NCBI RefSeq assembly: GCF_025399195.1
Contig: NW_026252088.1
Span: 434,001 to 498,000 of the forward strand
Direction of reading: 5' to 3'
From: Umbelopsis ramanniana AG
Lineage: Eukaryota > Mucoromycota > Umbelopsidomycetes > Umbelopsidales > Umbelopsidaceae
DNA length: 64,000 bases
The notes under the pieces were generated by a model. It was not told the origin of the DNA. It saw only the letters and a list, made by a program, of their open reading frames with translations, and did no database searches. A program made the position numbers and the translations under genes. How positions within the stretch are numbered: the first letter of the stretch is position 1; every line of letters begins with the position of its first letter. Of the stretch, positions 23,226 through 36,909 are shown piece after piece.

Positions 23226-24915
23226 ATGTCGCGTCTACTGACAGTGTACGCAACAGCAGCATCCACGAGGATACTGACTATAATACTGGCTGTCATCTCG
23301 AAAGCATTTGTGGATGACTACGACTCTTCAGCCGAAACCATCTTATTGGGTTCATCTAACGCTCTCATTCCGAATAACCTACTCTACCAATTCTTTTCTG
23401 TCTTTGTGCGCTGGGATGCGTTCTACTACTTGCACATTGCTGAAAACGGATATGTCTACGAACAAGAGCATGCCTTCTTTCCCATGTTACCAATGCTGTC
23501 AAGGCTGGTCTCAGAGACAGGTATCGAAGCTAGCGTACTACAGGTTGTACCATCTTTATACCAGTCACTAATGCTCTACATAACCAGTTTTGAGTCCATT
23601 CAAGTATCTCATAGGCGATCAATATACCCTTGTCCTGTCAGGTGTACTTATTTCAAACATTTCATTTGTTTTGGCGGCGGGAGTACTCTATAAGTAAGTG
23701 ATACTTGCATTTAATGCATCGGCAAGCGTCATCATATTAACACATAATTTTTCTGTCTTTTTAGATTATCCAACAATGTATACCATGGAAACGAAACCTT
23801 AGCATACCTTAGCGCATTAGCGTTCGCCTTAAGCCCAGCATCTATGTTCATCTCATCATTTTACTCTGAATCTCTATTCGCACTGCTCACTTTCACCGGT
23901 ATGTTGTGTGTCTCACGCCAGCAATACATTCGTGCGTCAGTCGTATGGGGAATAGCATCTGCTACCAGATCCAATGCAGTGCTGTACTCTGGATATATTG
24001 TCTACGACCTGGTTGTGCGAAATTATATACGACAAAAATCTGTTAAGGTACTGTGTCAACACAGCAGATTGCAGCTTGATTTGAAGTTAGTCTTCACGTT
24101 ACAAAACATATTAAATTGCCTGTCATTCCATATAGAATGCAATTGCTGGCTTAACTTTGGCCATGGGATGTACCATGCTTGTATGTCTTGGCTTCATTAC
24201 ATTCCAAGTTTATGGCTATCATCTATATTGTATCCTGGATCACCGTCCATGGTGTCAGCAGACGATCCCTCTACTGTATTCATTTGTACAAAAGTTCTAC
24301 TGGTGAGCCGTAGTCTGATTGAAGGACTTTTACTTGAGAATTTTACTAATGAAATTGACCACAGGGGTAATGGTTTCTTAGCATACTATGAAGTGAAGCA
24401 GATACCAAACTTTTTGTTAGCTTCACCCATCATCATGATTTCATGCTACGGAATTTGGAGTTACTTCTCGTTTGACAAATCAAGGTTTCTGACGGTTGGA
24501 ATGAAAAGTGACATAGGTAAGACTAAAATAAATTGTATGCAACTTCTATGTCAACGCATCTACTGATTGAGAGCAACATGCTGTAGCTCCCGTCAATGAC
24601 AATGAAGAGAAGGACGATGGGGTGGAAGAAGTACCGATCAGCAGCGGGTTTTTGTCGGATAAAACATTGCCTCATATTTATTTATGGGCAATTCTAATTA
24701 TTGCAGTTGTTACAAGTATGCATGTTCAAATCGTCACCCGGTTCTTTTCCTGTTTGCCAGTGCTGTACTGGTTCATTGGACATGTATGGATGACAGCGTT
24801 AACGCCAACGGCATCCAAATCTCAAAAAGTCATCGCAAAAATCATCCTGTACTATCAAATTTTGTATGGCCTGGTTGGTGTCGTTCTCTTTGCAAGCTTC
24901 TTCCCGCCAGCCTGA
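23226..24915 (+). CDS. GPI18: GPI mannosyltransferase 2 (PIG-V/Gpi18)
   Basis: Adds the second mannose to the GPI anchor core at the ER membrane. 445 aa; exons 23226-23543, 23605-23693, 23765-24047, 24136-24302, 24365-24516, 24587-24915. The catalytic luminal loop is clear: FVRWDAFYYLHIAENGYVYE followed by AFFPMLP. Later family blocks are LSPASMFISSFYSESLFALL, RPWCQQTIPLLYSF and NGFLAYYEVKQIPNFLLASP. Multiple hydrophobic spans fit a polytopic ER enzyme. The first intron uses acceptor CAAG at 23604, chosen because it restores frame and gives the expected YLIGDQYTLVL. A Glu/Asp-rich loop (about 333-350) separates the last transmembrane spans. Confidence 0.93.
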
Positions 24916-25185
24916 ACTTTCTTTCAACAGGGAAAGCACATTTCTGTTTATACATATTGCACTGTTATACAATGCACGTCCATCAATATTGTTTCAATCT
25001 TTCTGACATACTTGATAACGGTTCATCCAACTTGGAATCATTTTCTACGATTTAATTGTTGTAATATTCGCGACACCGCGCAACACCCATTATTGACAGT
25101 CAATACAAACGCAACACTTGCAACTTGAATGCAAAACAGAGTAGATTTTTATTTATGTATTATTAAACAAGAAGACATTGGGGCT

Positions 25186-27630
25186 TCACTGTGGACCGGG
25201 AGAGTTGTGTTTTCCCCTTGATCGGTCTTGTTGCGTGTATTTGCGGGAGTAGCCCCACTTTGGACTTGGTTGGTACGCTCGGTCATTCTCAGCAGGCATT
25301 TGAGATTGAGGATAATACATGACAGGTGTATACATGGGTACTTGATTTGCATCATAGTTATAATAAAACATTCCGTTTGCTTCAAACATGCCTTGTTGTG
25401 AGTTCATGACAGGCGCATACATGATCGGTCCGGGCATGCCCTCTCTATTACCGCTCATGGGCATGGGCACGGCATACATGGCTTGCATTGGCATCATGTT
25501 GGATGAAGAGCCGCCCATGGTTGTCATTGGTACAAACTGCATAGCATTTGGAGACAGCATGGTATGCGGAGGGTATGGATGCTCTTGAGAATATTCTTGT
25601 TGATCATCATGCTGCTGCCAGTTTGAAGAGCTGGGTGATGACCGGGAGCTAGATTGACCCCACTTTGTAGAAGGCGAACCTACTTTTTTGAGCTTTTCGT
25701 AAGCACCTCCTTCTTGGGACATTCCAGCACCACTTTGTTGTTCTTCTCCAGTTAAACTTTTCTCTGAACCAATCGATTTAGGCGTCGGAATACCTAGTAC
25801 TTGTTCGGTTTGCCATTGAGGAGTTTCTAGAATGATTTCAACGTCAGAATCTTCGTCTGCATTATGACTGGTGATGGCACTGGCATGACTTGTTGATTCT
25901 TGATTTTCATCGGCCAACACTTCCAACGGTGTAGCTTGCTTGGATGAAACGCTTTCAGCCTTTGACTGCCGAAGTAGAGTTTTCGCAGAGTCATTCTCTA
26001 AAGTAGTGCTTGCTGGAGCGTCTCGTGTAGTGCGGCCAAATTGATCAGATCTACCTCTGCCTCCTCGGAAGCCTCTGCCACGACCACGTTGACGGCCAAA
26101 TCCTCTATCGCCAGCAAACTGGGACTGGCCGTAATCGCCTTGTTGCTCCATTTGCTCAGACTTGCTTCGTCGGTGTTGCTCATCTCGCTCTTCCATTCTG
26201 AGTAATGATTCGTATCCGTCGTGAGCCCATTTTTGTGATGGTCCAGGTGAGGGTGCTACGGGAGGTTGTTCAAGTAATTCTGCTCCTATACGTCCACCTC
26301 GTCCCCTACCTCGTCCTCTGGGAGTATCACGTCGTCTGTCGTTTCCATTATTCTTCATCTCATCATCACGAAATCGGTCATCGTGACTCCAAAATTCCCC
26401 CAGATGAGGGACAAAGCTAGGATCTTCTTCCAGCTTTTTCCGGTATTCTCGTCGTGCCTCTAAACGTCGCTGGTGCACTGTATTTCGCTTGAAGCCTTCT
26501 TCGCCATCGTTGTTTGCTTTAGAATCAGACAACTCAAGCTCTGCCGTTTTGTCTATCAACTCATCATCTGCGCCTTGGTTTTCAGACTTCTTCCAATTGT
26601 CGGATGCATTGCCTGTGCGTGGTGTACTCCCTCCGCTTCTGTTTTTGTACTTATTAGAAGCTCTCGCTCCCTTATCATCTTGTTGAGCTTCTGTGGAGGC
26701 AGATGGGTCTTGCTGGGTTTCCTTCTCTTTTCTGGCATCACCCCGAGTTATGTCACCTTCTGCATTCACTTCTGATGGAGTGTTGGATTTTGAGCCCTCC
26801 ACTTGTGCGTCAGCCTCATTAGTCGTTGCAGTTGCCCAGGGAAGTTCGTCATCCCGGAGTGGTTCCTTAGAAGAATTTGCTTGACTACCTCTGAATCCTC
26901 TGTCACCGCTTGGCCTTCCTTGGAAGGATCCTCGCTTTCCACCTCGAGATGTCTGAAATGAAGGTCTGTCAGGAAAATCAGGACGAGCACCACCACGTTG
27001 TCCACCTCTGTTGCCTCTTCCTGGTTTAGGTGCGGAGCCTCTTCCACGAGTAGGGGCATTTGCTTTGCCGCCGCGAGCTTTGTTTTGTCGCCCCCAGTTA
27101 TCGTTACGATCTTTTGGTCCTGAGCTCTGTGACCATGAACCCCAAGTACCTTCCACTGTAGAATCGCCATCCTGTGACACGGTTCCCCAACCGCCGTCAC
27201 TTGTGCTTTTTGGGGTGGAAGCGTCGTTTCGGCTATTGATAGAAGTCTCCTCTAAATTTTTGGAGCGATCAACCGAGGACGTAGTATTCTCAGGGTTCGC
27301 AGCAGCAGCGGTTTCGTCCTTGCGGCCTTCCCAAGTGCTATCCATGTCGATGACTTTTGGAGGACTGCCCCAGCCTTCTCCAGAACCAGAACGTTTTGCA
27401 GAGTCTTGTGAAGACTTCTTCTGACGCTGCTCATATCTGCTTTTCAACGGAGTGGACGCTTCGTCTTCGCCTCCAGATGAATTGCCTTCATCGTCTTCTG
27501 ATCCAGAAGAGGCATCCGAAGATTCAGCAAGATCGCCTGATGCGCTAGAGTGATCTGACAGCTGAGGTTCTTCATCACTATCAGCTTTCTCTCTAGCTTC
27601 TCTCCTACGACTGTATCTTGGCTTCAGCAT
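25186..27630 (-). CDS. Barentsz/CASC3 (Btz-domain)-like RNA-binding protein
   Basis: Single-exon protein of 814 aa, largely disordered. The N-terminal third is rich in Ser/Asp/Glu and then RGG/RGRG repeats (about 205-260). Near the centre lies DPSFVPHLGEFWSHDDRF, followed by an RGRGRGGR stretch and QKWAHDGYESLLRMEE, which match the two halves of the SELOR/Btz domain of CASC3 (FVPxxGxFxxHDxR and WxHDxFxxxEQ) that clamps eIF4A3 in the exon junction complex. A second RGRG cluster and a C-terminal Met/Pro/Tyr-rich region end in PKWGYSRKYTQQ. Start at 27630 was preferred; an in-frame ATG at 27711 is possible. EJC membership is inferred from the motif. Confidence 0.75.
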   Translation of the reverse strand: MLKPRYSRRREAREKADSDEEPQLSDHSSASGDLAESSDASSGSEDDEGNSSGGEDEASTPLKSRYEQRQKKSSQDSAKRSGSGEGWGSPPKVIDMDSTWEGRKDETAAAANPENTTSSVDRSKNLEETSINSRNDASTPKSTSDGGWGTVSQDGDSTVEGTWGSWSQSSGPKDRNDNWGRQNKARGGKANAPTRGRGSAPKPGRGNRGGQRGGARPDFPDRPSFQTSRGGKRGSFQGRPSGDRGFRGSQANSSKEPLRDDELPWATATTNEADAQVEGSKSNTPSEVNAEGDITRGDARKEKETQQDPSASTEAQQDDKGARASNKYKNRSGGSTPRTGNASDNWKKSENQGADDELIDKTAELELSDSKANNDGEEGFKRNTVHQRRLEARREYRKKLEEDPSFVPHLGEFWSHDDRFRDDEMKNNGNDRRRDTPRGRGRGRGGRIGAELLEQPPVAPSPGPSQKWAHDGYESLLRMEERDEQHRRSKSEQMEQQGDYGQSQFAGDRGFGRQRGRGRGFRGGRGRSDQFGRTTRDAPASTTLENDSAKTLLRQSKAESVSSKQATPLEVLADENQESTSHASAITSHNADEDSDVEIILETPQWQTEQVLGIPTPKSIGSEKSLTGEEQQSGAGMSQEGGAYEKLKKVGSPSTKWGQSSSRSSPSSSNWQQHDDQQEYSQEHPYPPHTMLSPNAMQFVPMTTMGGSSSNMMPMQAMYAVPMPMSGNREGMPGPIMYAPVMNSQQGMFEANGMFYYNYDANQVPMYTPVMYYPQSQMPAENDRAYQPSPKWGYSRKYTQQDRSRGKHNSPGPQ

Positions 27631-27848
27631 GAGTATTTGAAGAAAGTTACAAGATCTGGACGTGAAGGGCTGGTGTTTTGTGCTTCTGGAAGTGGCTCCG
27701 CCCGTCCGCATCGAAGGAAAAGCAGTCCGTTTCGAGAGAAATCCACGTCACCCCAGCAATTTCCTTTTAAGCACCGCAGCATATCAATTTTTCCTTTCGA
27801 TCCAGAAAAAAAAAAAATTCCTACCTTCTTTTCTGCCCTTGATTAATC
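27631..27848. promoter_or_regulatory. Short divergent promoter, Barentsz-like and DBP2
   Basis: 218 bp between two divergent starts of RNA-biology genes. It ends with an A-run and CT-rich leader just before the helicase start. If the Barentsz-like protein starts at 27711, only 137 bp remain. Confidence 0.45.
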
Positions 27849-30585
<2,737 letters not shown>

Positions 30586-31085
30586 AGAGCCTCTTTAGTG
30601 TTTTCCACGAAATCCTATGACTTCCAACCTCACTCCAATTTGCCTTCATTTTCTCTTATATGTCTGCTGTAAATTCTTTTCCTCTTCACGCTTTCTTTAG
30701 ACATGCAGTATTTTCTGATTGCACACTCTCTTCTTAATGCATTTAACTTCTTAACCATTACCCAGAAATAAAAAAATAAAATTTCAAACAATCTATTTTT
30801 TACCCAGTTCACTTGTTGGATCAATTTCATCATGCTCATTTTTAATATTAGTATCTTCTGAGAAAAACAAGGTGGGTAGTTGGGGACAATCCCAAGACCC
30901 TCAACTCGTATAATGAATTTGTAACATTCGACCTGCGGCCTCCGCTAAATTAATCATCATTTCGGTATAACGTAATTTCTTTTTGTTTGTACACGCTAAC
31001 GCTACTTTATACATGTTGTCCAATTACAGCCATTATTATCTGTATACTGCTTGGTATCTTCGTCACGGCTTTCTATGCTGTATGG
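30586..31085. other. Convergent 3' region of DBP2 and TBC genes
   Basis: 500 bp between two convergent genes. AATAAA-type signals at about 30766-30779 suit DBP2. No coding region or structured RNA recognised. Confidence 0.5.
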
Positions 31086-34000
31086 TTACGAAAGGTGGAC
31101 GCGTACTAATTCAGCGAACTTCGCTTCGTCCACCCTTATACCTCCAATACCCATGATTTCAGCAAAAAATCGATCTTGTTCTCCTTGTGTAATATTTCCA
31201 CTGACCGCCATGACAGCATTTAGTTCTTCTCCTCGTTCTTCTCCAACGAATCCCATGTTGAGAGTTCTGACAGTTTCACCATAGCTTCCGCCCCATAACA
31301 GAGGCTCGAGATATTTCAGTACCACGAGACCAGCTTTGAATAAAACAATGTCACCTTGAAGGACGAATAAGTCCCATAATCTGGATGACAGTTCCAGCGG
31401 TAGTACAGAAGCGAAGACGGTGGTGAGCCAGTCGGTTAAATAGTTGTTGGGAGTGAGGGAAAGATTTCTGAAGTGAAGAAAGAGCTTGGGCAAGTTTTCC
31501 GCAAATAACACGTTGAAGACCTTGGCATAGCCTCGTACACCTTCTTCGCTGTTTGAAAACATGGCTGATAGCACTCGACTTTTTTGTATAAGGTTGCAGA
31601 GTGCTATGAATGCTCTGTCTGGTTCCAAGTTGAGTAGAAACATACCAGCCAAAAAGGATGTGCCTCGTACCTACACGGCATATTGTCAGTGGACGTGTTC
31701 AAGTCAACATAATGAATAAAAGATATTAGCCTTACATATCCTACATCAGTTCGATAGGTGATGTATGCTCTCAGGACTTCACGTAATGGGCCATACATTG
31801 GACCATTTACCTAAGATAGAGAGAAGGTCAGGATAAGGTAACCAAATATGAATTTACTAAACATTCGGCTTCGATTGCTTACTTGAAAAACACAGAGACT
31901 AGGCAGAGTTCTCAGTATATCCTCGGTGATCACTTTGTAATTATAAGCCTCTGTCTCTATGTCCATCCGGTTATGACTCCAACGATCTTGAGTATCCTCT
32001 CGCTCAGTAAGAGCATTATCCTCTCCCTGGTTATCCAAGTCTTCTGAATTATCGTCGTCGTCGTCTTCATCGTCATCGTCATCAAGATTGACATCCGATA
32101 ATGCATTCGAAGGGGTTTCGGTGGTATTCATGGTATGAATAGGCCGCATGTGGTCAGCATAATGAATGCCAATAGCATGTCCGTTTTCAGTTGGTAATGA
32201 AGGCTCTCGTTCCATTATATCATAGTGTCCTCCTGGATGTTTGGAATCATCGACAAATTGGCGTTCCATGACAAACGACTTGATCTTGCCATTATGACTT
32301 TCCACATCACTAGCTGAGCTAGACACACTAGCTCGTCTAGAGCTTTCGCTGTGATTATCATCAGATTTTAAAACCTCCAGACTACTTGTTCTGCCTTTAC
32401 GATGAATGGAAATATCCGACCGCTTCGATGGATCAAATGGCTCAGTTTGAGGATTAATGTTGGGGAGATCACCGCCGGATTTGGAATATTGAGGGTAGCT
32501 GTCAGACTTGCTGAACTTGTTTGGCGTTGGAACAGCAGATGTTGAGTTGCTTAACCTTTTGTAATCAGGCGAGTTATACACATCTGCTGTTCCGTGCGAT
32601 GTAGCGCCTGAGGGTAATTTCGGTTGCTGTTTGACATACATGTAAAATGTTTCTAAAGTTTCGAAACAATAAGTAAAGAGTATTCCATCACTAGCTGCTA
32701 GAACTCTAGTAGATTAAAACCTTTACCTTTTGGTATATTTAGAGAGTTGCCGATAGCCAACGTCCATATTTTGCCTCGGCAACGTGGTGGCAAGCCCCTC
32801 ATCCATAGATCACGAGTTTGCTTCTCTTGTCGCCTGTCAATTTGATCGTGGTCAGTCATTTGAAAACCTATCTGTCAGGGATATGGCATGACTTACTTTG
32901 TGTGCCAATATGGTAGTATTTCTTCCTCCCAGATTTTAACATTCATCATCATCTGCTTGTCGCGTTCCTCTTTCCTCTTGTAAAACTGTTTCTCCTTCTT
33001 CGCCTCTGATAAATCATATTAATATACGTGGCTGTATGTCAGTCAACATAAATGTCCATGCACCTACCAACGGCTTTTGCACGCTTCATCATAATTTCGT
33101 GCTGTTGAAGGTGTCGTTTCTCTTCCACTGGGTTCTTTGGAGGCAGTGTTCTGCAAGATGAAGTGAATTAAAATTCATACTAGATTGATGCTATCAGCAA
33201 TATAGTTGCAAAGCTTACACAGGTCTAGTTTTGGAGATGACTGTTTCCAGGGCTGACGGATGCTGTTTTGGTGTTCTACTAAAAGGATTCAAGCTAATAA
33301 AATCAAGTCAGAAAAGGGCTTATTTCCAAAAAAACCCGTCGAAAAAGTCCAAGTATGCTCACCTCGATCTTCTTTTCAGCGCTTTGGAGGATGAGCCACC
33401 TGATTTTGCAACGATGTCATGTTCTTGAATGCCTCGCCTAGCACCACCGGTTGGCGTACTTTTTCCGACTTTCAATTGCGTTCCTCCCGAGCGAGGACCT
33501 ACAACTGCTTGTGTGTCTTCTAATACATCTGATATACTGTAGAAAGGTCCGGACAAGTCGACATTGGTTTCACCAAAGGTGGTTTCCTCTGGTGCAGTGG
33601 GTGGACTTGGCTTCCGTGACATTAGTTTAAAAAATCTTGAGGAAGTTGGGCTGGATATGATAGGATTAGGATCTCTTGGGAGATCTAAAGATACTTCTTC
33701 AAAGAGGTGGTCGTATCTAGACTCTGCTGAGCCATAATGTCTAGTTCTCACAGTGGAATCTGGCTCAGGTTGGTGTAACTGAGCACGATGGACTGTTACT
33801 TCACCTGATGGTGGTTCCACTGGAGAATCTAAGGTAGATGTCAAGTCATCCAATACATCATCAGCACCCATGGTTAAGGGTGAAAGACGATCTTGGTGCT
33901 TTACAGGTTTGCTAGAGTGATGCAAGGTGGAGATTGTATTGTGCTGGGCGGCGACATTATGAGGGGTAGGTGAGACAGGTGGGGAATCTGATAAATTAAC

Positions 34001-34111
34001 AGTTTCCAAGCGACTTGAAAGGTTTTCAGCTGCTGTCGCTTCATCTAAAGAGAGATCGACAAAAGAATCCTCAGCTTCATCACGATTTGAAGTATGATCC
34101 AGTTGGGACAT
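31086..34111 (-). CDS. TBC-domain Rab GAP, TBC1D12/14-like
   Basis: 850 aa from eight exons: 33363-34111, 33219-33293, 33068-33150, 32897-33005, 32727-32833, 31883-32652, 31736-31810, 31086-31670. TBC proteins accelerate GTP hydrolysis by Rab GTPases. A long Ser/Pro-rich N-terminus precedes a basic coiled-coil-like segment (EAKKEKQFYKRKEERDKQ) and the TBC start WMRGLPPRCRGKIWTLAIGN near residue 350, as in TBC1D12/14. An insert of about 230 disordered residues with an Asp run splits the domain. The arginine finger ITEDILR (near 617) is present, but the YVQG glutamine-finger motif reads YVRG (near 658) across a splice junction. The rest (YLTDWLTTVFASVLPLELSSRLWD) is typical. Start is the first ATG in the open frame. 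Confidence 0.88.
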
Positions 34112-34207
34112 GAGCAAAGGCAAACGACACGGATCAATGTCCGACAACACCCCACCAAGCTCTTATAAGAATTCAAGGCACAAAAATTTTATTACTCATT
34201 TGAGCCA

Positions 34208-35027
34208 TCAATCGTTCTTTTTATCGCTAGGCTCGACAATGCCTTCGCTAGAAGTAGTCGTTTGCTTGGACTCCTGCTTCTTTTCGATAAAGTTGGCTGC
34301 CTTGGATGCTTCTACATTCTTTGCCATGCGGTCAAATATCAAGTACATCGAAACCAAGACAGCGAGACCTGCCCAAAACCATGGGTTGCTGTTGTTTGTT
34401 GTCAGTATACCTGGATGAATTAGAAATATGCACACGACATAGAAAACCTCTTACGTGAAGGTGGTTGTGCTGTGAATGAGTTCGACTTCGTACATAAGAT
34501 GAGTGCCAGCTTCAATGGTTCCGGGAAGGCCCATTTCTCCATAGGCGAGATTGGCAGGGATCAAAAGACGGCGGGCTTCTCCAATACACATGCCTTCGAT
34601 TCCCAAATCAAGACCTATATTTAAAGACAAAGAGTTTAGATTCATATCAAGCGCATCCAGGCAGATCAGCTTCGGTCTTCACTCCACATACCTGGGATCA
34701 CAGACTTGTCACCTTGCTTGAACTTAATGGCCGTGCGACCTTCATCATAAGTGCTATCGAAAGGATGCTCATCATCCCATCGATATGCTTTGTAGTGCAC
34801 TGTAACTTCTGTTCCCTTGGCGACCTTACCCTTACAGGTTTCTGGTTTTCTCAGGACACCTATTGTCGGATTTAGTTTAGGATCTCGGTGCGACCGGATC
34901 TTGAGGGATGAGACAAGTACTTACCAATACGGAGAACATCGGGAGGGCTCTGGGGGTGCCTTCGTTGAGCCAGCACAGCTGTAGCCAAGAGAGTAACCAA
35001 AAGTATAAGCGATGACCAACACTTCAT
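34208..35027 (-). CDS. ER membrane FKBP-type peptidyl-prolyl isomerase with KKXX tail
   Basis: 203 aa; exons 34925-35027, 34692-34859, 34455-34614, 34208-34388. Catalyses proline cis-trans isomerisation in folding of secretory proteins. Signal peptide (MKCWSSLILLVTLLATAVLA), then an FKBP2-type domain from about 35 to 142: GTEVTVHYKAY, FDSTYDEG, IPGLDLGIEGMCIGEARRLLIP and AYGEMGLPGTI. Unlike the soluble FKBP2, it has a transmembrane segment (PWFWAGLAVLVSMYLIF, about 145-161) and a polar tail ending KKND, a dilysine KKXX retrieval signal, so it should be a type I ER membrane protein with the isomerase in the lumen. The last intron acceptor CAACAG was chosen for frame. Confidence 0.92.
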
Positions 35028-35162
35028 TATTGCGGATCTGATGAAGAGTTTGCTGGACCTGAAACTGGAGAGCCAAAATCAAAAGCAAAATTGCAGTGGC
35101 GGTTAGCGGTTCCCTAAATGGAAATATCATGTTGATTTGGGACAACCCACATTCGAGGTCAT

Positions 35163-36870
35163 ATGGAAAATCGATGGAATGAAAGAATGCCTTTGCTCAA
35201 TCCACAACGGAGGGAAGCTTCCAAGCGCTGGTTTGTTCTGGCATCCTTCTGCTTATTCTCCTTCACAAATGCTTTGCAATGGATTACATTTTCCCCTGCT
35301 GTTCAAACATTTGCCAAATACTTCTTCAATGAAGTGTCCTTAAGTACTACCAATGCCATCAATGCTTTTAGCGGATCGTATATGATTATATACCCTATAC
35401 TGGTTCCGTTCTCTTTCTCTTACTTTGAGGATGAAGAAGGATCAAAGTTTGGAAGTGGTTTGAAACGAGGTATAACTATTGGGGCTCTATTAAACGCTAT
35501 CGCTGGCATTATCAGGTGGGTAGGAGCTTATCCCAATTGGCAAGGCTACTCCGTTGTGTTCTTAGGCCAAGTGATAGCAGCAATAGGTATAGTTATTGTA
35601 CAATGGCCAAGAATAATGAAGTCAAGTCCGCTAATCAGAACATTTTGAATTTTTTTTTTCTTGCCACACCATAGCACAAGTTTACATGCTCGCATTGCCA
35701 CCAAGATTGGCTGTGGCATGGTTTCCGCCAGATGAAATCAATTTCATCACTGCCATCGCCGTATCTTTCAATAACCTAGGCATCGCCTCTGGATTTGCCT
35801 TGACGCCTATCCTAGTCCCTGGAACTTCTTCCATGATGACAGACATACCTCGGTTCCTAGCTCTACAGATGGCCTTGTGCGTGGTTGCCTTCATTGCTGT
35901 CTGGTTCGCTTTCCAACAAGAACCCCACCAAAACTATCAACGGTAGGAGTCCTAAGCAACATATATTAAACGTATAATTTGTGAGTTATATACTTACACA
36001 TTCCTGATAGACTTAATCATCAAGAGGATCCATCCTCTTCCAACGCATTTTCGAAACAGGAGGCATTGGCATTGTTCAAACAGCGAAATTTTATTACACT
36101 ATTAATATCTTTTGGAATGGTGATGGGTGCACAGTGTGCCATTTTCAGTCTCTTAGCTGAGATTTTGGCACCACCCTTTGACTTGGAGGATAATGTCGCG
36201 ATTGGCTGGCTAGGATCTGCTATGCTACTCATTGGTGTTCCTCCTTCCCTTCTTATTGGCAAGCTACTTGATGCAACTCATCAATACAAATTAATATGTC
36301 GCATTCTTTATACCACTGTCATTATCAGTGCCATTTGCTTAATTTGGGCCGCATGGATTGGATGGTTTATCTTGGCTGTATGTGCATGGTAAGCCTTGTT
36401 CATGTATTTAAGAGTGCTGCGTAGAGAGTACTGCATAGCTTAACAGTCAATCAATCTATCGTTCTGTTTAGCTTGGTCTTTGGAATCTGCTCTTCCCGTA
36501 AGTACATCACCAGGTGACATACTAAATGTAAATTCTTTCACTAATGCTCACTATTTTCCTTTCTTCATTTCCTCAAACAGCTATTTTACCAGCAGTATTT
36601 CAGTGGGCTGGCGAGCTGTTTTATCCTGTAAACGAAGTCGTGCCGACTGGATATTTATGTATGGCTGGCAACATTGCTGGATGGCTTCTAGTGTTGGTCA
36701 TGGGATGGTCAGCGAATTCAAGCATATCATTCACCATGCTGCCAGCCATGATGATTTTGATTGCCACATTATTGATTGGCATAATAGCGACGTTCTTAAC
36801 CAATGGTCAGCTTAAACGTTTGGCGACCCAGGAACATAGTCCTGCAGAAACTGGCATAGATGATGCCTAA
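35163..36870 (+). CDS. Major facilitator transporter, FLVCR/SLC49-like
   Basis: 461 aa polytopic membrane protein; exons 35163-35586, 35675-35942, 36011-36388, 36472-36497, 36581-36870. In animals this family moves haem, choline or related solutes; the fungal substrate is not known. Matches to FLVCR blocks: RRWFVLASFCLFSFTNALQW-like start of span 1, AQVYMLALPPRLAVAWFPPDE and NNLGIASGFALTPILVPGT in the N half, and FQWAGELFYPVNEVVPTG in the C half. About 12 hydrophobic spans are visible with a cytosolic loop around residues 228-250 (LNHQEDPSSSNAFSKQ). Exon 4 is only 26 nt (codes CLVFGICS), an intron-bounded microexon within a membrane span. Confidence 0.88.
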
Positions 36871-36909
36871 AGAGAAACATACACTGTATTATAGCATCGT
36901 CATCATTAA

